A stretch of DNA of 5,565 nt. Source: an uncultured Clostridia bacterium. Its GTDB lineage: Bacteria > Bacillota > Clostridia > Christensenellales > Aristaeellaceae. The notes under the pieces are model-generated. The model was not told where the DNA came from. It searched no databases and saw only the letters and a list, made by a program, of their open reading frames with translations. Where the stretch lies: contig CAKUKP010000117.1 of assembly GCA_934663625.1 (NCBI GenBank), forward strand, positions 1 to 5,565, read 5' to 3'. Shown here in pieces: positions 1 through 5,565 of this stretch; the first letter of the stretch is position 1; the number at the start of each line of letters is the position of its first letter. The position numbers and the translations under genes were made by a program.

Positions 1-668
1 ATCAGGCCGTCAACCGCGTTCGCGATAATCCCGCGCCGCTGATCATCGTTCCCTGCGGAACGGGCAATGATTTCGTCCGCGCTCTGAATTTCCCCCGCGA
101 CCCGATTCAGGCACTGAAGATGCAATTGGATGCACAGCCACGCCGGATCGACGTGGGCAGAATGAACGATATCCGCTTTTTGAACGTGGGTGGAACGGGC
201 TTTGATGTGGATGTCCTGCGCAAGACCGAACAGTATAAGGATCGCTATACCGGTCTGCGCGCCTATTTCCGCGGTCTGGTCGCCGCCATACGGGATTATC
301 GCCCGATGCAGGCGAAGGTTTCCATCGATGATGGTCCCGCGCAGGATATGCGCTTCGCCATTCTGTCCATCGGAAACGGAAGCTACATCGGCGGCGGCAT
401 GAAGGCCGTGCCGGACGCGGAGGTAGACGATGGCCTGTTCGATGTGATCATCGTAAAGCCCGTGAAGAAATGGATGATTCTGCCACTGATTGCGCTGTTC
501 ATCACCGGAAAGCACGTCCGCTGCGGGCTGGGGCGCAGAATCCGCTGCAAAAAGATTCGCATGGAATGCCCGAACATGACGGTGAATCTGGATGGCGAGC
601 TGCTCAATACGGATTGCGCCGAATTCGAAATTCTTCCGCACGCGCTTTCGATTCGTGCGCCGAAATGA
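1..668 (+). CDS. Diacylglycerol kinase / YegS-BmrU-type lipid kinase, 5'-truncated by window edge
   Basis: ATP-dependent lipid kinase of the DAGK catalytic family (YegS/Rv2252/BmrU/DgkB type). Members phosphorylate diacylglycerol or a related lipid at the inner membrane face and recycle lipid head groups. The frame is open from base 3 to the TGA at 666-668, giving 221 visible residues. Family members usually have about 290-310, so the N-terminus with the GGDGT nucleotide-binding motif lies off the left edge. Visible family motifs are PCGTGNDF (bases 51-74), NGSYIGGGM (375-401), DDGLFDV (426-446) and the C-terminal LDGELL with the conserved DGE (591-599). Acidic residues in the last two motifs correspond to conserved catalytic or metal-linked positions of the family. 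The ATG at 120 is internal, because family homology runs well upstream of it. The gene converges on the dehydrogenase across a shared hairpin. The family is secure; the exact lipid substrate cannot be read from the sequence. Confidence 0.93.
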   Translation, partial: QAVNRVRDNPAPLIIVPCGTGNDFVRALNFPRDPIQALKMQLDAQPRRIDVGRMNDIRFLNVGGTGFDVDVLRKTEQYKDRYTGLRAYFRGLVAAIRDYRPMQAKVSIDDGPAQDMRFAILSIGNGSYIGGGMKAVPDAEVDDGLFDVIIVKPVKKWMILPLIALFITGKHVRCGLGRRIRCKKIRMECPNMTVNLDGELLNTDCAEFEILPHALSIRAPK

Positions 669-676
669 ATATTATA

Positions 677-710
677 AATGCCGACGGAATATTGAAGCTC
701 CGCCGGCATT
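677..710. terminator. Bidirectional intrinsic terminator between convergent genes
   Basis: Inverted repeat with left arm 677-688 and right arm 699-710, about 12 bp around a 10-base loop. Read on the plus strand the stem has one A:C mismatch and is followed by T-rich sequence (TCGTTTTACAGTTTTTT), suiting the lipid kinase. Read on the minus strand the same position becomes a G:U wobble, so the stem is fully paired and is followed by a moderately U-rich tail, suiting the dehydrogenase. The plus-strand T tract overlaps the last codons of the dehydrogenase (AAA AAA CTG TAA on the minus strand). Confidence 0.72.
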
Positions 711-714
711 CGTT

Positions 715-2094
715 TTACAGTTTTTTGGGCATGGCATTGATGCAAAGTCCTTCCGCATCGTGCGCCGCTTCGGCAATGATTTCAGATACGGTGGGATGCG
801 GATGAATTACATCAGACAGGCTTTCCACCGTGCCGCCGTGGCGCATCACCGCCGCGATTTCCGCGATCATATCGGTAGCGCGCGGCGCCATGATCTGGCA
901 GCCGAGTATCTTTCCGTTTTCCGCATCGGCAACCAGCTTGATCAGCCCCTGATTTTCATCCATCACCATGCAGCGCCCGTTCGCGGCGATGTTGAACACG
1001 CCGGTCTGCACGCGCAGCCCCTGCTGCTCCGCCTGATTCTGTGAAAGGCCGACCATCGCAATCTCCGGATCGGTGTAAACGCACGCGGGCACGATGGTGT
1101 AATCCATCGCCGCATCTCCTCCCGCGCAGTTGGCGGCGGCGATCATGCCCTGCGCCGTCGCGGCGTGCGCCAGCTGAATCTTGCCCGTGATATCGCCGAT
1201 GGCGTAAACGCCCTCCGCCGATGTGCGCATATGATCGTCCACCTCGATAAAGCCGCGGCGATCCGGTGTGATTCCGATGTGCTCCAAGCCGCAGTCTGCC
1301 GTCATGGGCTTTCTTCCGATGCATACGATTACCGCGCCCGCCGCGCGGCTTTCGGTTTTTCCGTTCATTTCAAATTCTACCGTGCGCCCGTTCTGAATGC
1401 GCTGAACGCGCGCGCCCAGCAGAAATTCTACCTTTTTCTTTTTCAGAATTGCCTTTACCTTCGAAGTGATTTCGGGAATCACGCCGGGCAGAATATCCTC
1501 CATCATTTCAATAATGGTCACGCGCTTGCCCAGCGCGGAAAACAGCGTGGCAAATTCCAGACCGATTACGCCGCCGCCCACCACGATTACATTGTTGACC
1601 AGATAATCCGCCGCCAGCACATCATCGCTGGTATAGGTATTTTCGATGCCCGGAATCGGCGGGCGCGCGGGTGCGGAACCCATCGCCAGAATCGCCCGAT
1701 CGAAGGTTACCATCCGATCGCCCACCTGAATGCGGTGCGGCGCGGTAAACCTGCCGAAGCCATGGATCACTTCCACGCCGTTCGCCCGCTCCAGCGCTTC
1801 GATGCCGCCGCGCAGGCGCGCGACGCGCGCGTTTTTGAATTCCACCAGCTTCGCATAATCGATGCTTACATTTTCCGCATGAATTCCAAACGTGCCGCCG
1901 GAAAGCACGCTTTCATAGACCTCCGCGCCGTGCAGAAGCGCCTTGGTGGGAATGCAGCCGCGGTTTAAGCAGGTGCCGCCCAGCTCGCGCGCCTCGATCA
2001 GGCAGGTTTTTCTGCCGAGCTGCGCACAGCGAATCGCCGCTTCATAGCCGCCGGGGCCGCCGCCGAGAACCACAATATCAAAATCGTATGTCAT
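715..2094 (-). CDS. lpdA: Dihydrolipoyl dehydrogenase (E3 / glycine-cleavage L protein type)
   Basis: FAD-dependent disulfide oxidoreductase that reoxidises dihydrolipoyl groups with NAD+, as the shared E3 of 2-oxoacid dehydrogenase complexes or the L protein of glycine cleavage; cytoplasmic homodimer. The 459 residues match the usual length. Order of signatures: FAD dinucleotide fold GGGPGG at residues 11-16; redox pair in GGTCLNRGCIPTK (Cys42/Cys47); NAD fold VVGGGVIGLE near 170; second FAD motif VYAIGDITG near 295; dimerisation domain with VYTDPEIAMVGLS; and HPHPTVSE with the His433/Glu438 catalytic dyad. No N-terminal lipoyl domain and no C-terminal Cys-Cys, which argues against mercuric reductase. 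An in-frame TGA two codons upstream makes 2094 the first possible start. The best AAAGGA ribosome site (2107-2112) is 12 bases away, rather far. No lipoate-bearing partner gene is in the window, so the complex served is unknown. Confidence 0.95.
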   Translation of the reverse strand: MTYDFDIVVLGGGPGGYEAAIRCAQLGRKTCLIEARELGGTCLNRGCIPTKALLHGAEVYESVLSGGTFGIHAENVSIDYAKLVEFKNARVARLRGGIEALERANGVEVIHGFGRFTAPHRIQVGDRMVTFDRAILAMGSAPARPPIPGIENTYTSDDVLAADYLVNNVIVVGGGVIGLEFATLFSALGKRVTIIEMMEDILPGVIPEITSKVKAILKKKKVEFLLGARVQRIQNGRTVEFEMNGKTESRAAGAVIVCIGRKPMTADCGLEHIGITPDRRGFIEVDDHMRTSAEGVYAIGDITGKIQLAHAATAQGMIAAANCAGGDAAMDYTIVPACVYTDPEIAMVGLSQNQAEQQGLRVQTGVFNIAANGRCMVMDENQGLIKLVADAENGKILGCQIMAPRATDMIAEIAAVMRHGGTVESLSDVIHPHPTVSEIIAEAAHDAEGLCINAMPKKL

Positions 2095-2106
2095 GCTTCA
2101 TACCGT

Positions 2107-2112
2107 TCCTTT
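2107..2112 (-). promoter_or_regulatory. Ribosome binding site for dihydrolipoyl dehydrogenase
   Basis: Minus strand reads AGGAAAGGAACGGTATGAAGCATG. The AAAGGA core lies 12 bases before the dehydrogenase ATG (2094) but only 5 bases before another, out-of-frame ATG at 2101. That ATG opens a 7-codon reading frame ending at 2078. The dehydrogenase start itself is fixed by the FAD motif and an upstream in-frame stop. Confidence 0.6.
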
Positions 2113-2131
2113 CCTGAATGATTCCGCCTTT

Positions 2132-2137
2132 ATTATA
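2132..2137 (-). promoter_or_regulatory. Candidate -10 element of the dehydrogenase promoter
   Basis: The minus strand carries a perfect TATAAT at 2137-2132, about 38 bases upstream of the dehydrogenase start, inside a markedly AT-rich gap of 117 bases. No good -35 hexamer lies at 16-18 bases spacing (the positions read TTTCTT or GTTTCT), so the promoter is either weak at -35 or activator dependent. The element is one arm of a 15-bp palindrome (2132-2146). Confidence 0.45.
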
Positions 2138-2146
2138 CGGTATAAT
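2132..2146. repeat. 15-bp palindrome overlapping the -10 box
   Basis: ATTATACGGTATAAT is a perfect 7-bp inverted repeat around one central base. It places TATAAT on both strands and overlaps the putative -10 of the dehydrogenase promoter. Its position suits a repressor operator, but in AT-rich promoter DNA it may be chance. Confidence 0.4.
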
Positions 2147-2211
2147 TCATCAAAAGAAACTATATATTGACAAACTCAATTTATAATTAACGTGATTTAA
2201 CCTGTACGCGT

Positions 2212-2898
2212 TTACCACGCTTCCAGAAGCGCCGGAATCCCGCCCAGCGTGTCGACCTCCGCATCGGGCGCAAAGTCCATTTTGTTTTCGCGGTGCAACG
2301 GATTGTACCAGATCGTTCGAATTCCCGCGTTGATTCCGCCGCGAATATCCGAAGTCAGGCTATCGCCGATCATCACGGTTTCATCTCGCTTGAAATCGGG
2401 AATCTGCGCAAAGCAGCGTTCAAAAAATTCGCGGCTGGGCTTGTTGAAGCTGATCAGTTCCGATATGAATATATCATCCATGTATCGCGCGAGATCGGCG
2501 CTTTCAATGCGCGATTTCTGCACCTGCAAATTTCCATTGGAGGCGATGTACAGGCGGTATTTTCCGTACAGCGCGTCCAGCAGCGCCTGCGCGCCCAACA
2601 GGAAATAATGCCCGATGCACAGATAGCGTTCGTACGCCGGCTGAATCGCTTCGGGATCACACGCAATATTTCGTTCCGCAAACAAGGCCGCAAATCTGCC
2701 CGTCAGCACCTGCGATCGCGATATTTCGCCGCGCTCCAGCATCTGCCAATGCCGTTCGTTGTGTTCATGATATCGCGCCAATAATTCTTCCGTAGGCGCG
2801 ATGCCAAAATCGATAAACGCCTTTTCCAGCGCAATTCTTTCCGCCCGATCAAAATCCAGAATCGTATTGTCCAGATCGATAAATATGTTTCGAATCAT
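2212..2898 (-). CDS. HAD-superfamily hydrolase, YjjG/YfnB-like 5'-nucleotidase
   Basis: Cytoplasmic Mg-dependent phosphatase of the haloacid dehalogenase superfamily. It resembles the YjjG/YfnB group, which dephosphorylates (often non-canonical) pyrimidine nucleotides. The protein is 228 residues, as expected. Motif I is DLDNT with Asp8 nucleophile and Asp10 acid/base; residues 14-100 form the helical cap; motif II is ASNG (Ser120); motif III is Lys153 in NKPSREFF; motif IV is GDSLTSD (Asp179, Asp184), followed by GGINAGIRTIWYNP, which is very YjjG-like. An ATG at 2949 is open in frame, but it would add 17 residues ahead of the first core beta strand. The ATG at 2898 has GGGAAGG 6 bases upstream and starts right at motif I, so it is preferred. 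It lies upstream of and codirectional with the dehydrogenase, with no terminator visible between them. The substrate is inferred from family resemblance only. Confidence 0.88.
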   Translation of the reverse strand: MIRNIFIDLDNTILDFDRAERIALEKAFIDFGIAPTEELLARYHEHNERHWQMLERGEISRSQVLTGRFAALFAERNIACDPEAIQPAYERYLCIGHYFLLGAQALLDALYGKYRLYIASNGNLQVQKSRIESADLARYMDDIFISELISFNKPSREFFERCFAQIPDFKRDETVMIGDSLTSDIRGGINAGIRTIWYNPLHRENKMDFAPDAEVDTLGGIPALLEAW

Positions 2899-2904
2899 CG
2901 CAAA

Positions 2905-2911
2905 CCTTCCC
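2905..2911 (-). promoter_or_regulatory. Ribosome binding site fixing the HAD hydrolase start
   Basis: GGGAAGG on the minus strand is 6 bases upstream of the ATG at 2898. This supports that start over the longer frame from 2949. I found no convincing promoter for this gene in the 218-base divergent gap. Confidence 0.65.
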
Positions 2912-3076
2912 GTTCTTTTGTACTGTATGCACACTTCGACCCGCCGCATCGCATTTCCTGCCGCGCCATGCGGATTTACGAATCTTTTATGCGCATTCGC
3001 CCTGCGATCTGCGAACGCGAAAATGACTGTAAACAGCGGCGCGGTACCCTTTTCCCCCGCCGCGCATAATCTGCCA

Positions 3077-3094
3077 TGGAGCCTGCAGGCTCCA
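3077..3094. repeat. 18-bp perfect palindrome in the DUF11 gene leader
   Basis: TGGAGCCTGCAGGCTCCA is fully self-complementary. As RNA it can form a 7-bp, GC-rich stem capped by a UGCA tetraloop, ending 22 bases before the DUF11 start codon. It is flanked by CCCTTTT (3047-3053) and AAAAGGG (3101-3107), which can pair to enclose it. The second flank is part of the ribosome binding site. It is not a standard terminator, since the sequence after it is A/G-rich rather than T-rich. Confidence 0.6.
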
Positions 3095-3101
3095 ATTCCA
3101 A

Positions 3102-3109
3102 AAAGGGGG
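3102..3109 (+). promoter_or_regulatory. Ribosome binding site of the DUF11 protein
   Basis: AAAGGGGG ends 7 bases before the ATG at 3117. It overlaps the 3' arm (3101-3107) of a possible 7-bp outer stem with 3047-3053, so the site may be partly hidden when the leader folds. Confidence 0.6.
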
Positions 3110-3116
3110 CAAATCT

Positions 3117-3971
3117 ATGGCGACATTTACCAATCAGGCAGCGCTCGCCTACAATAATATCGTAACCAATTCCAACACCGTCGCGGGCGAAATTGTGGAG
3201 GTTTTATCCGCCACCAAAACGCCGATTTCCGCGAGCTATGCGCCGGATGATGTAATCACCTACGCCATCAGCATCGTAAACAGCGGTACGGCGGCGTTTA
3301 CGAATTTGACCGTATCGGACAATCTGGGCGCGTATACGTTCGGCGCGACCAGCGTAACCCCGCTTTCCTACGAAGCCGGCACGGTGAAATATTACGTCAA
3401 CGGCGTATTGCAGACCGCGCCCACAGTCACCGCGGGGCCGCCGCTCACGTTCACCGGCATTAACGTGCCCGCGGGCGGAAACGCGCTGATTCTGTATTCC
3501 GCGCGCGCGAACAGCTACGCGCCGCTGGGCACGGGCGGAACGGTGGAAAACACCGTAACCATCACCGGAAGCGGCGTGACCGCGCCTGTCACCACCACCG
3601 GCACGATCGATGCGACTACCGCCGCGCGGCTTTCGCTGACGAAAGCGGTAAGCCCCGCCAGCGTTTCGGAAAATCAGCCGATTACGTTTACGCTGACCGT
3701 CGCCAACAGCGGCGGCTCCGCCGTAACCGCCGCCGACAACGCGGTAATTTCGGATACCTTCAACCCACCGCTGACCATTACGAGCGTAACCTACAACGGC
3801 GTTGCATGGACTGCGCCGACCAATTACACCTACAACGCCGCGACCGGCGCGTTCGCCACCGTCGCGGGACAGATCACCGTGCCCGCCGCCACCTACACGC
3901 AGGATACGACCACCGGCGTTTGGGAAACCGCGCCCGGTATCGGCACGCTGGTCATCACCGGAACGATGTAA
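3117..3971 (+). CDS. DUF11-repeat (B_ant_repeat-like) protein, no signal peptide
   Basis: 284-residue beta-rich protein of unknown function with two DUF11-type Ig-like repeats. Such repeats are typical of bacterial surface proteins and also occur in small free-standing clostridial proteins with this MATFTNQA-type start. Repeat 1 opens at about residue 30 (LSATKTPIS) and has YAISIVNSGTAAFTNLTVSDNL. Repeat 2 opens at about 172 (LSLTKAVSPAS) and has FTLTVANSGG and ISDTF. The openings are 142 residues apart. Composition is Thr/Ala/Val-rich, with no Cys and only three Lys (34, 91, 176). There is no hydrophobic signal sequence, transmembrane segment, LPXTG motif or charged tail. The start is supported by the ribosome site at 3102-3109. 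The gene is monocistronic: a terminator follows 15 bases after the stop. Codon use looks like that of its neighbours. The fold assignment is good; location and role are unknown. Confidence 0.85.
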   Translation: MATFTNQAALAYNNIVTNSNTVAGEIVEVLSATKTPISASYAPDDVITYAISIVNSGTAAFTNLTVSDNLGAYTFGATSVTPLSYEAGTVKYYVNGVLQTAPTVTAGPPLTFTGINVPAGGNALILYSARANSYAPLGTGGTVENTVTITGSGVTAPVTTTGTIDATTAARLSLTKAVSPASVSENQPITFTLTVANSGGSAVTAADNAVISDTFNPPLTITSVTYNGVAWTAPTNYTYNAATGAFATVAGQITVPAATYTQDTTTGVWETAPGIGTLVITGTM

Positions 3972-3985
3972 AGTATATCCTCGGC

Positions 3986-4018
3986 CGGCTTCCCAAAAAT
4001 GGGCAGCCGACCCTTTTT
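3986..4018 (+). terminator. Rho-independent terminator of the DUF11 gene
   Basis: CGGCT (3986-3990), one mismatch, and CCC (3992-3994) pair with GGG (4001-4003), one mismatch, and AGCCG (4005-4009) around an AAAAAT loop. ACCC and five T follow (4014-4018). It lies just after the TAA at 3969-3971 and separates the gene from the transporter promoter. Confidence 0.8.
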
Positions 4019-4043
4019 CACGGGATTATTTACCCGAACGCCG

Positions 4044-4072
4044 TTGAGCGATCCGGCGGCGCATGGTATAAT
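4044..4072 (+). promoter_or_regulatory. Sigma-A-type promoter for the MATE transporter
   Basis: TTGAGC (4044-4049) is followed after exactly 17 bases by TATAAT (4067-4072), which is preceded by TGG, giving an extended -10. The start codon is 32 bases further on, so the leader is short. It is the best promoter in the window and makes the transporter its own transcription unit. Confidence 0.8.
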
Positions 4073-4090
4073 TAAAATATTATGTTTTAC

Positions 4091-4097
4091 AAAGGAG
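4091..4097 (+). promoter_or_regulatory. Strong ribosome binding site of the MATE transporter
   Basis: AAAGGAG is 7 bases upstream of the ATG at 4105, a near-ideal Shine-Dalgarno sequence and spacing. It fixes the start. Confidence 0.8.
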
Positions 4098-4104
4098 CAG
4101 AGCC

Positions 4105-5517
4105 ATGTCCAATTCGTTCCGCAAGCTGATCGGAAGCCGATCCTTCTATAAAATGGTGCTGGCGATCGTGATTCCCATCATCATTCAGAACGCGATCACG
4201 AATTTCGTAAACCTGTTGGACAATCTGATGGTGGGCGCGATCGGCACCGAGGAAATGAGCGGCGTCGCCATCGCCAATCAGCTGATTCTCGTATTCAATC
4301 TGGCGATCTTCGGCACGATCTCCGGCGCGGGCATTTTTTCATCGCAGTTCCACGGCGCGGGCAATGATGAAGGCGTGCGCACCTGCTTCCGCTACAAGGT
4401 AATCGTGGGCGCGATGGTGACAATCATCGGAATCTTTCTGTTCCTGCTGTTCGGCAAGAACCTGATCGCGCTGTACCTTACGGATACATCCGATCCTGTG
4501 CGCCGCCAGGACACGCTGAATTATGCGTTTGAATACCTGCGCATCATGGTAATCGGTCTGCCCGCCTTCATGATCACCCAGAGCTACGCCGGTACGCTGC
4601 GTGAAACGCGCGAAACGCGCATTCCGATGGCCGCCAGCATCATCGCCGTCGCGGTCAACATGACGTTTAACTACCTGCTGATCTTCGGCAAGCTTTTCTT
4701 CCCGCGGCTGGGCGTGGCGGGCGCCGCCATTGCGACGGTGCTTTCCCGATATGTGGAACTTGCGTTCATCATGATCTACACGCATTCCCGCACCGATCGC
4801 TTCCATTTCGCGCGCGGGCTGTATAAAACGATGCGCGTACCGATGGATATGGCGATCACCATCACGAAGAAAGCGCTACCGCTGCTCGCCAACGAACTGA
4901 TCTGGGCGCTGGGCGCGACCACGCTGGTGCAGATCTATTCCTTCCGCGGGCTGGACGTCGTAGCCGCCACAAACATTTCCTCCACGGCGTGGAACCTGTT
5001 CAGCACGGCATTTATGTCGCTGGGCAACGCCGCCGGAATCATCGTGGGCATTCAATTGGGCGCGGGAAAGATCGATACCGCGCGCGATTACTGCTGGAAG
5101 CTGGTGGCGTTTTCCGCGGCAACCGGAATTTTCTTCGGCGCGCTGCTGCTGGCGTGTTCCAACGCCATTCCGATGCTGTACAATACGAGCGACGCCGTGC
5201 GCGCGCTTTCCGCAAAGATGATGCGCTGCGTGGCGGTCGCCATGCCCGTGCACGCCATCCCCCACTGCGCCTATTTCATCATGCGGTCGGGCGGCAAAAC
5301 CGGCATCACCTTCGTATTCGACAGCGTGTTCAGCTGGGTGGTATACGTGCCCATCGCTTATCTGCTAACCCGCTTCTGTCCGTCCATGGATATCGTATGG
5401 ATTTATCTGTGCGTGCAGATGGCGGATATTATCAAGAGCATTTTTGGCATTTACCTTCTGAAGCGCGGCACATGGCTGGTCAATATGGTCGGGAACGAGG
5501 GCGCGCAGGAAGCATAA
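4105..5517 (+). CDS. MATE-family multidrug/metabolite efflux transporter
   Basis: Integral inner-membrane antiporter of the MATE family (MATE_like group common in Clostridia). It exports drugs or metabolites using a Na+ or H+ gradient. It has 470 residues, normal for the family. About twelve hydrophobic helices lie roughly at 17-36, 55-78, 97-117, 140-160, 176-196, 203-224, 258-280, 290-316, 332-352, 372-392, 402-422 and 430-452, in two pseudo-repeated halves. Signatures: VNLLDNLMVG in helix 1, whose Asp39 matches the helix-1 Asp of NorM; SGAGIFSSQ after helix 2; LRETRETRIP after helix 4, the usual RG.GDTR.P position; Glu264 in helix 7, where NorM-type pumps carry a cation-linked acid; and LGAGKIDTAR after helix 8. 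No signal peptide is needed. A strong promoter and ribosome site lie just upstream, and no regulator gene is adjacent. The substrate cannot be deduced. Confidence 0.93.
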   Translation: MSNSFRKLIGSRSFYKMVLAIVIPIIIQNAITNFVNLLDNLMVGAIGTEEMSGVAIANQLILVFNLAIFGTISGAGIFSSQFHGAGNDEGVRTCFRYKVIVGAMVTIIGIFLFLLFGKNLIALYLTDTSDPVRRQDTLNYAFEYLRIMVIGLPAFMITQSYAGTLRETRETRIPMAASIIAVAVNMTFNYLLIFGKLFFPRLGVAGAAIATVLSRYVELAFIMIYTHSRTDRFHFARGLYKTMRVPMDMAITITKKALPLLANELIWALGATTLVQIYSFRGLDVVAATNISSTAWNLFSTAFMSLGNAAGIIVGIQLGAGKIDTARDYCWKLVAFSAATGIFFGALLLACSNAIPMLYNTSDAVRALSAKMMRCVAVAMPVHAIPHCAYFIMRSGGKTGITFVFDSVFSWVVYVPIAYLLTRFCPSMDIVWIYLCVQMADIIKSIFGIYLLKRGTWLVNMVGNEGAQEA

Positions 5518-5565
5518 CCTGATTGATCGTGCGGGTGGTTTTCTTCGCTTTCTCTTCAGCTCGCT

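Noticed and set aside
120..668. Separate 182-residue gene starting at the ATG at 120
   Set aside because: The same frame is open to base 3 and encodes the conserved PCGTGNDF motif upstream of this ATG, so it is an internal methionine of a gene cut by the window edge.
1165..1968. Long plus-strand open frame opposite the dehydrogenase (267 residues)
   Set aside because: It is rich in His, Arg and Ala with no recognisable motif, and lies wholly antisense to a well-supported enzyme; a shadow of GC-rich codon use.
2167..2187. Plus-strand TTGACA (2167-2172) and TATAAT (2182-2187) as a promoter
   Set aside because: The spacing is only 9 bases, far from 16-18, and it would transcribe antisense into the HAD gene.
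2899..2949. Longer HAD hydrolase starting at 2949 with 17 extra residues
   Set aside because: The extra residues precede motif I without family counterpart, and the ATG at 2898 has a well-spaced GGGAAGG site.
2801..3157. Plus-strand open frame across the divergent gap into the DUF11 gene
   Set aside because: It overlaps two supported genes and has no ribosome binding site or recognisable domain.
5518..5565. Terminator or next gene after the MATE transporter
   Set aside because: Only a weak AACC/GGTT pairing with a long loop is present, and the tail is too short to show a gene.
1..5565. Mobile elements, tRNA or rRNA genes, CRISPR array, toxin-antitoxin or phage-defence genes
   Set aside because: No spaced direct repeats, transposase motifs, cloverleaf-like segments or defence domains were seen; the window looks like housekeeping and accessory chromosomal genes.

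Overview
The window reads as an ordinary chromosomal segment of a Gram-positive-type bacterium, most likely a moderately GC-rich member of the Clostridia (Bacillota). The grounds are the strong purine-rich ribosome binding sites, sigma-A-like promoter elements in AT-rich gaps, and the family mix: a YegS/BmrU-type lipid kinase, a YjjG/YfnB-type HAD phosphatase, a signal-less DUF11 repeat protein and a clostridial-looking MATE exporter. The taxonomic call is inference from protein style, not from a marker gene.

Layout. Bases 1-668 (+) hold the C-terminal three quarters or so of a diacylglycerol-kinase-family lipid kinase whose N-terminus lies off the left edge. It converges on a complete dihydrolipoyl dehydrogenase gene (715-2094, -). 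The 46-bp gap between them holds a hairpin that can serve as a terminator in both directions. Upstream of the dehydrogenase is an AT-rich promoter region (about 2095-2211), then a HAD-superfamily nucleotidase-like gene (2212-2898, -). A 218-bp divergent gap follows. It contains an 18-bp perfect palindrome and a possible ribosome-binding-site-sequestering fold in front of a two-repeat DUF11 protein (3117-3971, +), which ends in a clear intrinsic terminator. A near-consensus extended -10 promoter then drives a complete 12-helix MATE transporter (4105-5517, +). The last 48 bases hold nothing I can identify.

The genes do not form an obvious pathway. The lipid kinase, dehydrogenase, nucleotidase, DUF11 protein and exporter each appear to be separate transcription units, though the nucleotidase could read through into the dehydrogenase because no terminator is visible between them.

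The item most worth a second look is the DUF11 protein. It has no signal peptide, membrane anchor or cysteine. Its repeat phase appears circularly permuted: the N-terminal segment resembles the closing hairpin of a repeat, the last repeat lacks that hairpin, and the total length is exactly twice the repeat period. This suggests head-to-tail strand complementation and polymer assembly, which is inference and untested.
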